A stretch of 64,000 bases of DNA from NCBI RefSeq assembly GCF_032854445.1, contig NC_088304.1, positions 5,206,001-5,270,000 on the forward strand, given 5' to 3'. The notes beneath the pieces were generated by a model. It was given only the letters and a program-made list of their open reading frames with translations. It was not told where the DNA came from and searched no databases. The stretch comes from Liolophura sinensis (lineage: Eukaryota; Mollusca; Polyplacophora; Chitonida; Chitonidae). Positions 41,301 to 49,548 of this stretch are shown piece after piece; within the stretch, counting starts at the first letter, position 1; each line of letters opens with the position of its first letter. The position numbers and the translations under genes were made by a program.

Positions 41301-44300
41301 TTAGACATTTGCTGTGAAATACATGTTGTTTTGTGTTTTTTTTCTCAGTGCACAGAGCTTGAGGAGCCTGTATTTATCCACCCTACCTCGTGCTTACACA
41401 TTTGCTGTGAAATATGTGTTGTTTTGTTGTTTTTTTCTCAGTGCACAGAGCTTGAGGAGCCTGTATTTATCCACCCTACCTCGTGCTTACGCATTTGCTT
41501 TGAAATATGTGTTGTTTTGTGGTTTTCTGTCAGTGCACAGAGCTTGAGGAGCCTGTATTTATCCACCCTACCTCGTGCTTACGCATTTGCTTTGAAATAT
41601 GTGTTGTTTTGTTGTTTTTTTTCTCAGTGAACAGAGCTTGAGGAGCCTGTATTTATCCACCCTATCTCGTTCTTACACATTTGCTTTGAAATATGTGTTG
41701 TTTTGTGGTTTTTCTCTCGGTGCACAGAGCTTGAGGAGCCTGTATTTATCCACCCTACCTTGTGCTTACACATTTGCTTTGAAATACGTGTTGTTTTGTG
41801 GTTTTTTTCTCTGTGAACAGAGCTTGAGGAGCCTGTATTTATCCACTCTACCTTGTGCTTACACATTTGCTGTGAAATATGTGTTGTTTTGTGGTTTTTT
41901 CTCTTAGTGAACAGAGCTTGAGGAGCCTGTATTTATCCACCCTACCTTGTGCTTACACATTTGCTGTGAAATATGTGTTGTTTTGTTGTTTTTTTTCTCA
42001 GTGAACAGAGCTTGAGGAGCCTGTATTTATCCACCCTATCTCGTTCTTACACATTTGCTTTGAAATATGTGTTGTTTTGTGGTTTTTCTCTCGGTGCACA
42101 GAGCTTGAGGAGCCTGTATTTATCCACCCTACCTTGTGCTTACACATTTGCTTTGAAATACGTGTTGTTTTGTGGTTTTTTCTCTCAGTGCACAGAGCTT
42201 GAGGAGCCTGTAATTATCCACCCTACCTTGTGCTTACACATTTGCTGTGAAATATGTGTTGTTTTGTGTTTTTTTCTCTCAGTGCACAGAGCTTGAGGAG
42301 CCTGTATTTATCCACCCTACCTCGTGCTTACACATTTGCTGTCAATAAATGTTGTTTTGTGTTTTTTTTCTCAGTGCACAGAGCTTGAGGAGCCTGTAAT
42401 TATCCACCCTACCTTGTGCTTACACATTTGCTGTGAAATATGTGTTGTTTTGTGTTTTTTTCTCTCAGTGCACAGAGCTTGAGGAGCCTGTATTTATCCA
42501 CCCTACCTCGTGCTTACACATTTGCTGTCAATAAATGTTGTTTTGTGTTTTTTTTCTCAGTGCACAGAGCTCTTGAGGAGCCTGTATTTATCTACCCTAC
42601 CTCGTACTTAAACATTTGCTGTGAAATATGTGTTGTTTTGTGTTTTTTTTCTCAGTGCACAGAGCTTGAGGAGCCTGTATTTATCCACCCTACCTCGTGC
42701 TTACACATTTGCTGTGAAATATGTGTTGTTTTGTGTTTTTTTCTCAGTGCACAGAGCTTGAGGAGCCTGTATTTATCCACCCTACCTCGTGCTTACACAT
42801 TTGCTGTGAAATATGTGTTGTTTTGTGTTTTTTTCTCAGTGCACAGAGCTTGAGGAGCCTGTATTTATCCACCCTACCTCGTGCTTACACATTTGCTGTG
42901 AAATATGTGTTGTTTTGTGTTTTTTTCTCTCAGTGAACAGAGCTTGAGGAGCCTGTATTTATCCACCCTACCTCGTGCTTACACATTTGCTGTGAAATAT
43001 GTGTTGTTTTGTGGTTTTTTCTCAGTGCACAGAGCTTGAGGAGCCTGTATTTATCCACCCTACCTCGTGCTTACACATTTGCTGTGAAATATGTGTTGTT
43101 TTGTGGTTTTTTTCTCAGTGCACAGAGCTTGAGGAGCCTGTATTTATCCACCCTACCTCGTGCTTACACATTTGCTGTGAAATATGTGTTGTTTTGTGTT
43201 TTTTTTCTCAGTGAACAGAGCTTGAGGAGCCTGTATTTATCCACCCTACCTCGTGCTTACACATTTGCTGTGAAATATGTGTTGTTTTGTGGTTTTTTCT
43301 CAGTGCACAGAGCTTGAGGAGCCTGTATTTATCCACCCTACCTCGTGCTTACACATTTACTGTGAAATATGTGTTGTTTTGTGGTTTTTTTCTCAGTGCA
43401 CAGAGCTTGAGGAGCCTGTATTTATCCACCCTACCTCGTGCTTACATATTTGCTGTGAAATGTGTGTTGTTTTGTGGTTTTTTCTCTCAGTGAACAGAGC
43501 TTGAGGAGCCTGTATTTATCCACCCTACCTCGTGCTTACACATTTGCTGTGAAATATGTGTTGTTTTGTGTGTTTTTTTCTCAGTGCACAGAGCTTGAGG
43601 AGCCTGTATTTATCCACCCTACCTCGTGCTTACACATTTGCTGTGAAATATGTGTTGTTTTGTGTTTTTTCTCTCAGTGAACAGAGCTTGAGGAGCCTGT
43701 ATTTATCCACCCTACCTCGTGCTTACACATTTGCTGTGAAATATGTGTTGTTTTGTGTTTTTTTTCTCAGTGCACAGAGCTTGAGGAGCCTGTATTTATC
43801 CACCCTACCTTGTGCTTACACATTTGCTGTGAAATATGTGTTGTTTTGTGTTTTTTTTCTCAGTGCACAGAGCTTGAGGAGCCTGTATTTATCCACCCTA
43901 CCTCGGTTCTGTACAAGCAGAATGCAGAGTTTGTTGTGTACCAGTACATCCACGAGACGTCCAAACTTTACATGAAAGGTATTCATCTGGTATTTTAAAT
44001 GTGAGCTATAGATAAGTCTGAGGAAGAAAAATCAATTGTATATCAAATTCAAATTAAATTGTAAAAATGGTGGCAAAATAATTTTGTAAATAGAATTTGA
44101 ATTAATATGTTAAAATAGTGCACAGGACAAAATGCTTTGTAAATGAAAATTTAAATTAAATTGTGAAAATAGACAGGACAAATCAATTTTACATTAAATT
44201 AATATTTAAATTAGAAGTAGAAATTCATTAAGTTAATGTTGTTGATTTTTTTTTGTAAAAATATTTGACATTTATTGGAGATTTGTACAATAAATATTTT

Positions 44301-47300
44301 TGACCAATTTTGGAGGTTTTAAGGTTTGCCGACCTTTGTAAAGGTTTAGTATTCTTCTGCATCCTTTAAGTCTCATCAACATTATCAATTTTGAAAGTGA
44401 AAATTTCGTTATGCATTCCTAGGGGTGACAGCCATTGAAGATCATTGGCTGCCGATATTTGCTCCATCTCACTGTACATATTCTAAGCCAATGGATGAGC
44501 CTCTACCCAGATATGACCCAGTCAAAGACCAGGTGGTGTGTCATATGACCTCTACATATGGTAAGTATAATGTACAGAATGTGCAATGCTGACGCGGACC
44601 CACGTGGGAATGATCAGTGTTCTCTTTTAATACAAATTATCATTACAGAATTTATGCTAAGCCCGTGTTGCGTCTGGTAAACAGACCCATGCCCCCTGAA
44701 AAGCTACAGAAAATTCCCCATCAGACTTATAAAAATGTGAAGTAAAGAAAAGTCTTTTCAATCGCCAGTGGAATGTTTGAATCGATATGTTGTCGGTAAT
44801 AAATAGTTAAAGCACCAAAGAAACCAATCTACACACTCGCCAAACTTTTGTGTATAAGCTGCATCAACAACGAGTCCTCTACATGCATCTAGTCAAACTT
44901 TCGATTTTTTATACCCATGTGTCAGATCTCTATGACATAATAACACGGGGATAGTGCATGTAGCACTAATGGCCCAGTGTGCTCCAGCATAATAGCTAGA
45001 ATGCATAGGCCCATAGTGACCCAAAGTCCGACCTAAGTATGGTCTCCTTGACTGACCCCTCCGTACATCATTAATTTTGGGAAAATGCCTTTAAAAGTGA
45101 CAAGAAATCAACATTTCATGTGCGAGATGATCTACCCTGACAAGTCAGAAAGGTCAGTCTTGAACTTTTGCCCAAGACATGTTAGTTTTGTCATGTATTT
45201 TCGTTTCGCCGTCTTGCTCATGGGAAGGCTCTAGTACAGGACGAGAATTTTACTACGGACATTGGGAGTAACACCTTATCAAAAGACCCAAAATTGAAGG
45301 GGGAATACTAGTTCAAAAATCCGGTGAAAGCTTGGCTCATATTTACTGATACGCAAAGACCCCTTCCATCCTTTGCTACGACGAAGTGTACACTGGATTA
45401 TGACATTGTATCTGTATTGGCAATGCTCTCTGCATGTGCAGTAGTTAATATCCAAATCCTTTTTATACATGGTCTGTCCTCAAGCTGAGACATTTATGCA
45501 CCTTTTGCAACCATTGACATTGACCTTTATTTGATATTTCCTCAGAAAATCTGTCGAATTCGAAAATTAGGTCTGCTTTGAGCTACTCACCACATGATGC
45601 CGTCTACCCGATTGACCAAAATTGGTACATCAATCATGTTGATGCCTGTTGAGAAACTGACATCATGTAAAAATATATCACATTTATCAAGTATTCCAAT
45701 TTATAGAACAGCTCAGCACTCAAAGATGTTGTGTTGACAATTGATTGTTGAGTGAAGTAGAAGTATGAAGTGCCAGATGCTTTTAAGATAAGAAATTGAC
45801 GCTGTGACAACGATTTTTTTTCACCAGTCGTCAACCAGATCTTAATTAAATGTGGTTTAACAGTGTGGCGTGCGAAAGCAATAGCTGCTTATGTTTAATT
45901 AAGATTAATTAATGGATTGCACAGTTGTTGAAAACTGTTTATCTTCCAACAGTATTTCTTTATGTTAAATAATGCACAAACTTGTCAGAGTTCTGTGGTT
46001 TACCAGTTCCATTCACTCATAAAATTGACCAGTCCACCACTGTACAATACAAAAGTCCTTGATTATGTGACTTAAACACAATTAAGTAAATAATACATCA
46101 TCCATTGGTCTCAGAATTACGTTCGGAGTTTCCTGTATGTATATCTATATTAGGGGCAAAATTCCTATGTTTCTGCTATATTTTTCTGGAAAGCCTCCTA
46201 TATTTTCTCCTGTATATTTCCTAAGAGAGGCACTCTGAGGGCTGACATCATGATTTCCGGAATATCATGTGACTGTTTCTCAACCAATGGAAACTAAGAA
46301 TCAGTCCATGAGGTATAATAATTTAGCCCAAATTCCGTCAGGTGCAACTTGGAGACCTGCAGTGGCTCATTATAAAATTTAATATGTCTCATATTTACTA
46401 TACATTATTGGCTGACAGACAGTAAAAATATCATTATCTCTTAACTGCAATATAAGACAGAGCTTTTGTGATGGGGTGGGGTGTTGTCTTTATTTTTGGT
46501 GTCTGGTATATTCCGGAAGGCTGCACCATAAAGATGACAGCAACTATCAGGCAACAAAGATACTCTTATTTGATATATACATTTTACTGAAATACTTTTT
46601 GTCAACAAGATCTTTGAAACTCGTATCAGAACCTTGTGATTATTGTTTTTTTCAGGACGTTGTTGTTGGGCAGTCTCGGCCACAGAGTTGGAATATCCAC
46701 AAGGTCTTGATCGCTTTAAGTGGTTTGCACGGGCTTTGTTAGAAGGGGAGGTAATCCATGAACTCAAGCAGTTTGTTCCATGTTTGCTGTCTGTACCTGC
46801 GACAATGATCAAACCTTGGGCCAAGTAAGTTGAGACAACAGTGATATTTTAAGTCTGTTTTGATTTCCATTATATTACAAATGAAACATACAGGTTAAAA
46901 GTCCTACTGTACCATGTTATCAGTCAGAACTATTTTTAATTGCTGTAATTCTTCAATATTTTCAACATGTTTGCAAAGTGTTGATTTAAGCATATTCTGA
47001 AGACATTAGTCTCTGTAGACTGATAAAATTATAGCTTTTGTGATGCCCTGAAATTTGCCAATCCAATCAGTGTAGTTTTGTCTCCAAAATTTACAAATTA
47101 AATTACAAATGTGCATGAAGCACTGAAAGTCGCTGTTTTATATGAGAAAAGGTTGAGAAATTAGGGTTACACATACTATACTATGGGTGTCTGAAGAAGG
47201 TTTCACCAGAAATCATTTAGAGTAGATGAGTGAGGAAGAAAATTTAAGAGCTGAGCATTTGTAAACTTAAGAAGTTCCAGACTGACAGAAGTGTCATTTG

Positions 47301-48641
47301 TGCCTCTGAAACATGGTGAGACAGGTGAGCGGTAAATTGATGTCAGTGCCTAACACTTCTGACAAGTCACATGATAGAGTAAAGCATTTTTTTTACCTTT
47401 AGTAATAATTCGATCTCGAAACTCCCCAGTTAGATAATTAATTATTTTCGCTGTGACCGACCGGCTGTGACCGACCGGCTGTGACTGACCGGCTGTGACT
47501 GGCCGGCTGTGACAGACTAACTGTGACTGGCTGGCTGTGACAGACTGACTGTGACCGACCGGCTGTGACCGACCGGCTGTGACTGGCCGGCTGTGACAGA
47601 CTGACTGTGACTGGCTGGCTGTGACTGGCCGGCTGTGACCGACCGGCTGTGACTGACCGGCTGTGGCTGGCCGGCTGTGACAGACTGACTGTGACCGACC
47701 AGCTGTGACTGGCCGGCTGTGACCGACTGACTGTGACCGACCGGCTGTGACTGGCCGGCTGTGACCGACTGGCTGTGAACCACTGAGGTTGCGAGCTAAA
47801 TTACAGATTCAGCCAAACAAGGGAGAGAATGACTTGCATCTACAATCTCATTGGTCAAGGGTTATTGAAGAACAAACATTGAAGTTGAGTGTCGTATTAT
47901 TTCACACTATGCAACTCTTTTACTTATTAGTTACTTAGGTAACGTAACATGCCCACAAAATGCAAATAAATGTCACAAAACGTTATTTCTCAGTAGTTAC
48001 GCACAGTACGAGGTGTAGTGAAAATTTGATGAACTAAGGTAGATTGTTTAAGCCTCCAGCCTGAAACCTGACTACCATTATACAAGTCGAAAACTCTTGA
48101 GTATGGCGTTAAACACTTACCAAATCAAATTACATATGAACGTCAATATTCCTGGTGTTTCAGGCTTCAGCCCAGAACAGAGACTCTCCTGAAGGCGTTG
48201 ATATCTGAGGCTGTGGACACTAGACAGGTGCTGACAACAGTCTGGAGAAACAAACCTAAGTGTAAGTGATAGCCTTAAGGTTAATGGTTCAAATCCTACA
48301 CATGCTGTTTTTGGTGTGCTCTTTGGATAATAAAATAAATACTCTTCTGATGATCGATTTGGTCAAAATCAATCTTTCTTGACTTCCTCACACTGTTACA
48401 GAAATATACAGCCTGTACTCCAGTTCAAGCAGGTGCCTTAAATATCATTCGAAAATTTTGTGAGGTTTTTTGGTTTCTGTGCAAACAGCCCTGCTGTGAA
48501 CTTAAAACATAACAAGAAATATTGATTCCTGTTTTTTCTGTCTTTTTTGTTTTTTCTTCAGATCTTCTCTCTGCATATTTGGAATGGCTGCCAGAATCTC
48601 AGCATGAAATGGTCCGGAAGATATGGCCACCATTGTCATAG
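14238..48641 (+). CDS. DHX37: DHX37 (Dhr1-type) DEAH-box RNA helicase, complete, 29 exons
   Basis: Exons: 14238-14318, 16778-16957, 17855-17955, 20717-21101, 21414-21562, 22099-22191, 23758-23854, 24470-24583, 26714-26815, 27881-27964, 28315-28459, 29920-29992, 30333-30429, 30811-30891, 31900-32007, 32599-32723, 34006-34102, 34684-34749, 35713-35791, 37801-37988, 38273-38335, 39959-40115, 40401-40521, 40870-40933, 43864-43978, 44423-44560, 46656-46824, 48164-48261, 48562-48641 (TAG). All junctions are GT-AG with matching phases, giving about 1149 residues, close to human DHX37 (about 1157). Motifs seen: GETGSGKT near 278, [20 protein letters not shown] near 375, SAT near 411, [20 protein letters not shown] near 609, QRAGRAGR near 657. 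The N-terminus MGKRKKGFN is typical of the family. Known role: in the nucleolus it drives release of U3 snoRNA from pre-18S rRNA in the small-subunit processome. The exon 3 donor (GTTACC) is weak and exon 14 has two in-frame acceptors. Confidence 0.96.
14590..14860 (+). repeat. Unclassified dispersed repeat family C, copy 1
   Basis: Shared blocks with 45325-45620 include ATATTTACTGATACGC, ATGACATTGTATCTGT, TTAATATCCAAATCC, ATATTTCCTCAGAAAATCT and CCCGATTGACC in the same order. The copies differ by many substitutions and indels, so they are old. Confidence 0.7.
15050..15725. repeat. Imperfect inverted repeat, possible fold-back element remnant
   Basis: About 70-80 bp at 15050-15130 (ending TTCACAACCGATTT) are the imperfect reverse complement of 15640-15725 (starting AAATCGGTTGTGAA). 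The pair adjoins family C, so it may be part of one larger decayed element. Confidence 0.5.
16420..16588 (+). mobile_element. SINE 3' body, 5'-truncated
   Basis: The sequence runs from the CCGTACGTGGGAAGG block through CATAATGCTGGCCGCTGTCG to AACACCAATCAAATAAATAA. The tRNA head with both boxes is missing, as expected for 5' truncation. Confidence 0.87.
17770..17803 (+). repeat. Poly-T tract before DHX37 exon 3
   Basis: A run of about 30 T lies some 50 bases before the exon 3 acceptor, followed by a (TTG)n stretch that forms the polypyrimidine region. Confidence 0.85.
17956..20716 (+). other. DHX37 intron 3
   Basis: The intron carries one SINE (18511-18718) and a SINE tail fragment (about 18755-18835). 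Near 19300-19375 there is a short pair of related GGGCG-containing phrases. The remaining 1.9 kb shows no coding exon or recognisable element. Confidence 0.6.
18511..18718 (+). mobile_element. tRNA-derived SINE, head-truncated
   Basis: It retains the B box (GAGTTCAAGTCC), the body and the AATCAAATAAATAAA tail, but not the A box. A second 3' fragment of the same family follows at about 18755-18835. Confidence 0.83.
20717..21101 (+). CDS. DHX37: DHX37 exon 4, acidic low-complexity linker
   Basis: This largest exon encodes about 128 residues rich in Lys, Ser and acidic residues, including a run of five Glu plus Asp (DEEEEDTE). It ends in [13 protein letters not shown], which lines up with the conserved segment just before the helicase core. 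Low conservation of the linker is normal for the family; similar acidic stretches occur in the vertebrate protein. Confidence 0.9.
21414..21562 (+). CDS. DHX37: DHX37 exon 5, Walker A motif
   Basis: It encodes [13 protein letters not shown] followed by [28 protein letters not shown] is motif I, which binds the ATP phosphates. The exon ends two bases into a His codon completed at 22099. Confidence 0.95.
21618..21711 (+). mobile_element. SINE 3' fragment (DHX37 intron 5)
   Basis: Only the end of the body is present: CCTCCCACCATAATG, then AAGTGAAATATTCGTGAATA, then CGAATAAATG. Confidence 0.72.
22395..23225. repeat. 19-bp minisatellite in DHX37 intron 6
   Basis: About 40 short units of the form GGCAGCAGTGCTCTCTCAG or GGCAGTGGTGCTCTCTCAG fill most of the intron before exon 7. 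Some units are shortened to 14 bp. Almost every unit carries CTCTCTCAG, which resembles a weak 3' splice site. Frames read from it are low-complexity artefacts. Confidence 0.95.
23367..23459. repeat. 31-bp direct repeat, exactly 3 copies
   Basis: Three perfect or near-perfect tandem units contain CGCATGTAACTGGCAAGATG. They lie in DHX37 intron 6, about 300 bp before exon 7. Confidence 0.95.
23862..24048 (-). mobile_element. SINE, minus copy of a head-to-head pair
   Basis: On the plus strand it starts with TTTATTTAGTTATTTA-type tail repeats, then the reversed body (TTTCACTTATACGG, GGCAGAGCCCAGGGGAAACC) and ends around the region after the tRNA-like head. Confidence 0.78.
24049..24274 (+). mobile_element. 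SINE, plus copy of a head-to-head pair
   Basis: It begins within the tRNA-like head (CACAATGACACAGGAGCC), has a B box (GAGTTCAAGCCC) and body, and ends AATAAAATAAATAAATAA. It abuts the minus copy directly. Confidence 0.82.
24470..24583 (+). CDS. DHX37: DHX37 exon 8, DEAH motif, followed by its own tandem copies
   Basis: It encodes [18 protein letters not shown], where DEAH is motif II for ATP hydrolysis, and ends [10 protein letters not shown]. The donor used here is GTAAAT at 24584. The last part of this exon and the donor are copied downstream in the intron (24584-24880). Confidence 0.93.
24595..24880 (+). repeat. Exon-8-derived tandem repeat, about 40-59 bp, about 6 copies
   Basis: Each unit repeats ATTCTCATTGGTCTGTTATC and GGATTGTCCCTCTAAG, the last part of exon 8. 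The first intronic copy also carries the exon end and a donor (GTAAGT at 24643). The last carries a donor (GTAAAT at 24862). Middle copies are 40 bp and lack the donor. Confidence 0.92.
25600..26690. repeat. 33/36-bp minisatellite in DHX37 intron 8
   Basis: Older, more varied 33-bp units (GTTCATGGTTTCATCCCTG, CAGTTCATCA) occupy about 25600-26040. They pass into about 17 highly uniform 36-bp units (GTTCGTGGTTTCATACCTG, ACTTTATGATCA) to about 26665. Both periods are multiples of three, which gives open frames of 220-380 codons on both strands. They lie wholly inside the intron between exons 8 and 9. Confidence 0.95.
27018..27814 (+). mobile_element. SINE with internal 75-bp tandem expansion (DHX37 intron 9)
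   Basis: Eight 75-bp units (27018-27640) contain CTGTACGTGGGAAGG, CAACCTGCGGATG and GTGGGTTTCCCTCAG. These are consecutive pieces of the SINE body. The last unit runs on into the normal SINE 3' end (AAGTGAAATATTCTTGAATA and ACACCAATCTAATAAATAAA). The array is therefore an expansion within one SINE copy. The unit is a multiple of three, so open frames of over 200 codons on both strands are artefacts. Confidence 0.9.
28072..28185 (-). repeat. Dispersed repeat family A, inverted partial copy
   Basis: The reverse complement carries GTTCTCTCAGAATGTTTCAAA and a TTATTATCAAAATGACACC-like block in common with family A, in rearranged form. It lies in DHX37 intron 10. Confidence 0.5.
29541..29697 (+). 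repeat. Dispersed repeat family B, copy 1
   Basis: It shares GCATGTTTGCAA, AAGCATATTCTGAAG, TAAAATTATA and GCCAATCCAA in order with 46942-47085. Both copies are in DHX37 introns. The family start in the second copy (CTGTAATTCTTCAA) resembles the start of family A, so the two may be subfamilies. Confidence 0.65.
30811..30891 (+). CDS. DHX37: DHX37 exon 14 with two possible in-frame acceptors
   Basis: The acceptor can be the AG ending at 30810 or the AG ending at 30819. The choice adds or removes VFQ without changing frame. Downstream residues [12 protein letters not shown] match the conserved helicase segment, so the exon itself is secure. Confidence 0.8.
32599..32723 (+). CDS. DHX37: DHX37 exon 16, motif VI
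   Basis: It encodes [20 protein letters not shown], with QRAGRAGR as motif VI carrying the arginine fingers. The exon before it (31900-32007) encodes motif [13 protein letters not shown]. The order and spacing are standard for DEAH/RHA helicases. Confidence 0.94.
35929..36079 (+). mobile_element. SINE 3' part with poly-C insertion
   Basis: The body block GGTTGTGGGTTTGCCCCC is followed by a C-rich stretch, then CACCATAGTGCTGGCCACTG, TGAAATATTCTTGAGTG and AATCAAATAGATAAATAA. It sits in DHX37 intron 19. Confidence 0.8.
36881..36956 (+). other. Possible exon-like segment cut off by the assembly gap
   Basis: After a good pyrimidine tract and AG ending at about 36879, a short open stretch runs 23 codons ([15 protein letters not shown] and on) to TGA. 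It has the same splice phase as DHX37 exon 19 (phase 1), so it could act as an alternative last exon. It could equally be chance, or sequence from elsewhere joined at the gap. It is not part of the main DHX37 reading frame. Confidence 0.2.
36957..37156. other. Assembly gap (200 N)
   Basis: Exactly 200 N bases lie in DHX37 intron 19. The exons either side (35713-35791 and 37801-37988) join in phase and without missing conserved residues, so no coding sequence need be lost. Confidence 0.99.
37169..37439 (-). mobile_element. Full-length tRNA-derived SINE with target-site duplication
   Basis: This is the best reference copy. The minus strand reads GGGGCCTCCGTGGCTCAGTC, in which TGGCTCAGTCGG is an A box. 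A B box (GAGTTCAAGTCC) follows, then the conserved body and a CACCAATCAAAAA tail. A 12-bp direct repeat GATAAACATTTG flanks it at 37157-37168 and 37440-37451. The element starts 12 bases after the gap. Confidence 0.95.
39414..39700 (+). repeat. Dispersed element with terminal hairpin (DHX37 intron 21)
   Basis: It starts with GAGGAAGTT-GT-AACTTCCTC, a 9-bp hairpin. It continues CTTGGCGTTCAGCATTAAGG, GTGAAGCAGCACTA and ends CCCCAAGCACTCACTCACTT. I recognise this layout as a common non-coding dispersed element in mollusc genomes, without a name. A short related fragment (CTTGACCCGGTGG, AGTGAAGCAGCACTAAAT) occurs near 11115-11180. Confidence 0.65.
41102..41247 (+). mobile_element. SINE 3' part, immediately upstream of the 93-bp array
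   Basis: It runs from CAGCAACCTGCAGATGGTCG to CACCAATCAAATAAATAAGT and ends a few bases before the first unit of the acceptor/exon array in DHX37 intron 24. Confidence 0.87.
41251..43863 (+). repeat. About 93-bp acceptor-plus-exon minisatellite, about 28 copies (DHX37 intron 24)
   Basis: Each unit has a T-rich tract, TCTCAG, then the first 42 bases of exon 25 (GAGCTTGAGGAGCCTGTATT...CCTACCTCG). An intron-like spacer follows (CTTACACATTTGCTGTGAAA, GTGTTGTTTTGTG). Spacing is 92-93 bp. Some units begin TGC after the AG as in the exon; others begin TGA. Higher-order copies exist: 41599-41907 repeats at 41973 (374 bp on), and a GTCAATAAATG variant recurs 186 bp apart (42341, 42527). Confidence 0.96.
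43864..43978 (+). CDS. DHX37: DHX37 exon 25, last copy of a tandemly amplified acceptor/exon unit
   Basis: It encodes [18 protein letters not shown], then [18 protein letters not shown], matching the conserved C-terminal OB-fold part of DHX37. The first 42 bases and the preceding polypyrimidine/AG are the terminal copy of the array at 41251-43863. Only this copy continues into non-repeat coding sequence, so I take 43864 as the main acceptor. Confidence 0.9.
44561..46655 (+). other. DHX37 intron 26
   Basis: This 2.1-kb intron contains the second family C repeat (45325-45620) and related sequence from about 45170. No other element or exon is evident. Confidence 0.6.
45325..45620 (+). repeat. 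Dispersed repeat family C, copy 2
   Basis: This is the counterpart of 14590-14860, with the same ordered blocks (ATATTTACTGATACGC to CCCGATTGACC). An upstream stretch at 45170-45290 also matches sequence near 15000-15075 (TTTTCGTTTCGCCG against TTTTCATTTCACCG), but in a different order. Confidence 0.7.
46942..47085 (+). repeat. Dispersed repeat family B, copy 2
   Basis: It starts CTGTAATTCTTCAA and ends around GTGTAGTTTTGT. It is collinear with 29541-29697. Confidence 0.65.
47451..47785. repeat. 14-bp minisatellite, about 24 copies (DHX37 intron 27)
   Basis: Units of the form GGCTGTGACCGACC, with C/T and A/G variants, run without a break. The array is far more GC-rich than the surrounding intron. 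The minus-strand Gln/Ser/His frame inside it is an artefact. Confidence 0.95.
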
Positions 48642-48695
48642 TAGCAATGTCTGTAATACTTGTATAAACATCATACGAGACTGGATGAAAAACCA

Positions 48696-48953
48696 GCCTT
48701 TGTGGCTGATGTGGTTAGCACGCCGACGTGGCACAATGACCCAGCAGCCTCTCACAAATATGGTCGCTGTGAGTTTAGTCCAGCTCTTGCTGGCTTCTTT
48801 CTGTAACAACGTGAGAAGGTCTATCAATAACCTGCAGATGGTTGTGGGTTTCCCCCGGGCCCTGCCCAGTTTCCTCCCACCATAATGCTGGCCGTCGTCA
48901 TACAAGTGAAATATTCTTGAGTACGGCGTAAAACACCAACCAGATAAATAAAA
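48696..48953 (+). mobile_element. Near-full SINE in the DHX37 3' UTR, carrying AATAAA
   Basis: It starts in the tRNA-like head (TTTGTGGCTGATGTGGTTAG), has a degraded B box (GAGTTTAGTCC), the full body and an AGATAAATAAAAAT tail. It begins about 55 bases after the DHX37 stop. The tail contains AATAAA at 48947-48952, 306 bases after the stop, which could serve as the polyadenylation signal. A second AATAAA is at 49650. Confidence 0.85.
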
Positions 48954-49495
48954 ATCAGCATATACATTGTAAACTATTTGTGTATGTCTCCTCCAGTACG
49001 TAAGGTAACCTGTTGTGAAAGCAAAGGTACAGTATATGTGTTCAGGATAAACCAAATGATGGTGTGTACAAGGTGAACACAATGAAAGCAGGACAAACAT
49101 TCATAGTTGATAAAAATTGTTCTTTTTTTAATTTAGAAGGAAATATGAGATAAACCTGATTATTGCAGGGCACTACGTATGTACCTTTTTGTTGGCCCAA
49201 CGTCAGCGGCTAGCATCGTGGCATACGCCTAAAAGGCTCCAGGAAGAACACGAAGGGTGGCTGACAGCCAAAGAGGGCTGCTGATCATTATTAAATGATC
49301 GATAGAAGTATGATGTAAAACCATGTGTTCTGTTTTCACCTCCTGCTATCCATCCATTAATGATAGGGAAGGCTCTGTTATATGTATACAAATCTGCTTT
49401 TCTCTCACTGTGAAGATGAGGTTTGGCATATACACTGTACCTGTAGCTGAAACATGGTTGATGAGAATTAACTCAATAGTTTGTTTACACATTTT

Positions 49496-49548
49496 CCTGA
49501 TGTCTACAATACAGTTGTAGAATTAACAATACAGTTGTAGACATCAGG
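49496..49548. repeat. Perfect inverted repeat, 14-bp arms, 25-base loop
   Basis: CCTGATGTCTACAA at 49496-49509 is the exact reverse complement of 49535-49548. The loop also has a direct duplication of AATACAGTTGTAGA. It is followed by no T run, so there is no reason to call it a terminator. Confidence 0.8.

Noticed and set aside
41314-43998. Many frames of 70-139 codons with [20 protein letters not shown] or [15 protein letters not shown]
   Set aside because: They are readings of the 93-bp acceptor array. Only the last copy joins real coding sequence, and that is annotated as exon 25.
46441-46824. 127-codon minus-strand frame
   Set aside because: It is antisense to DHX37 exon 27 (46656-46824) and has no recognisable content.
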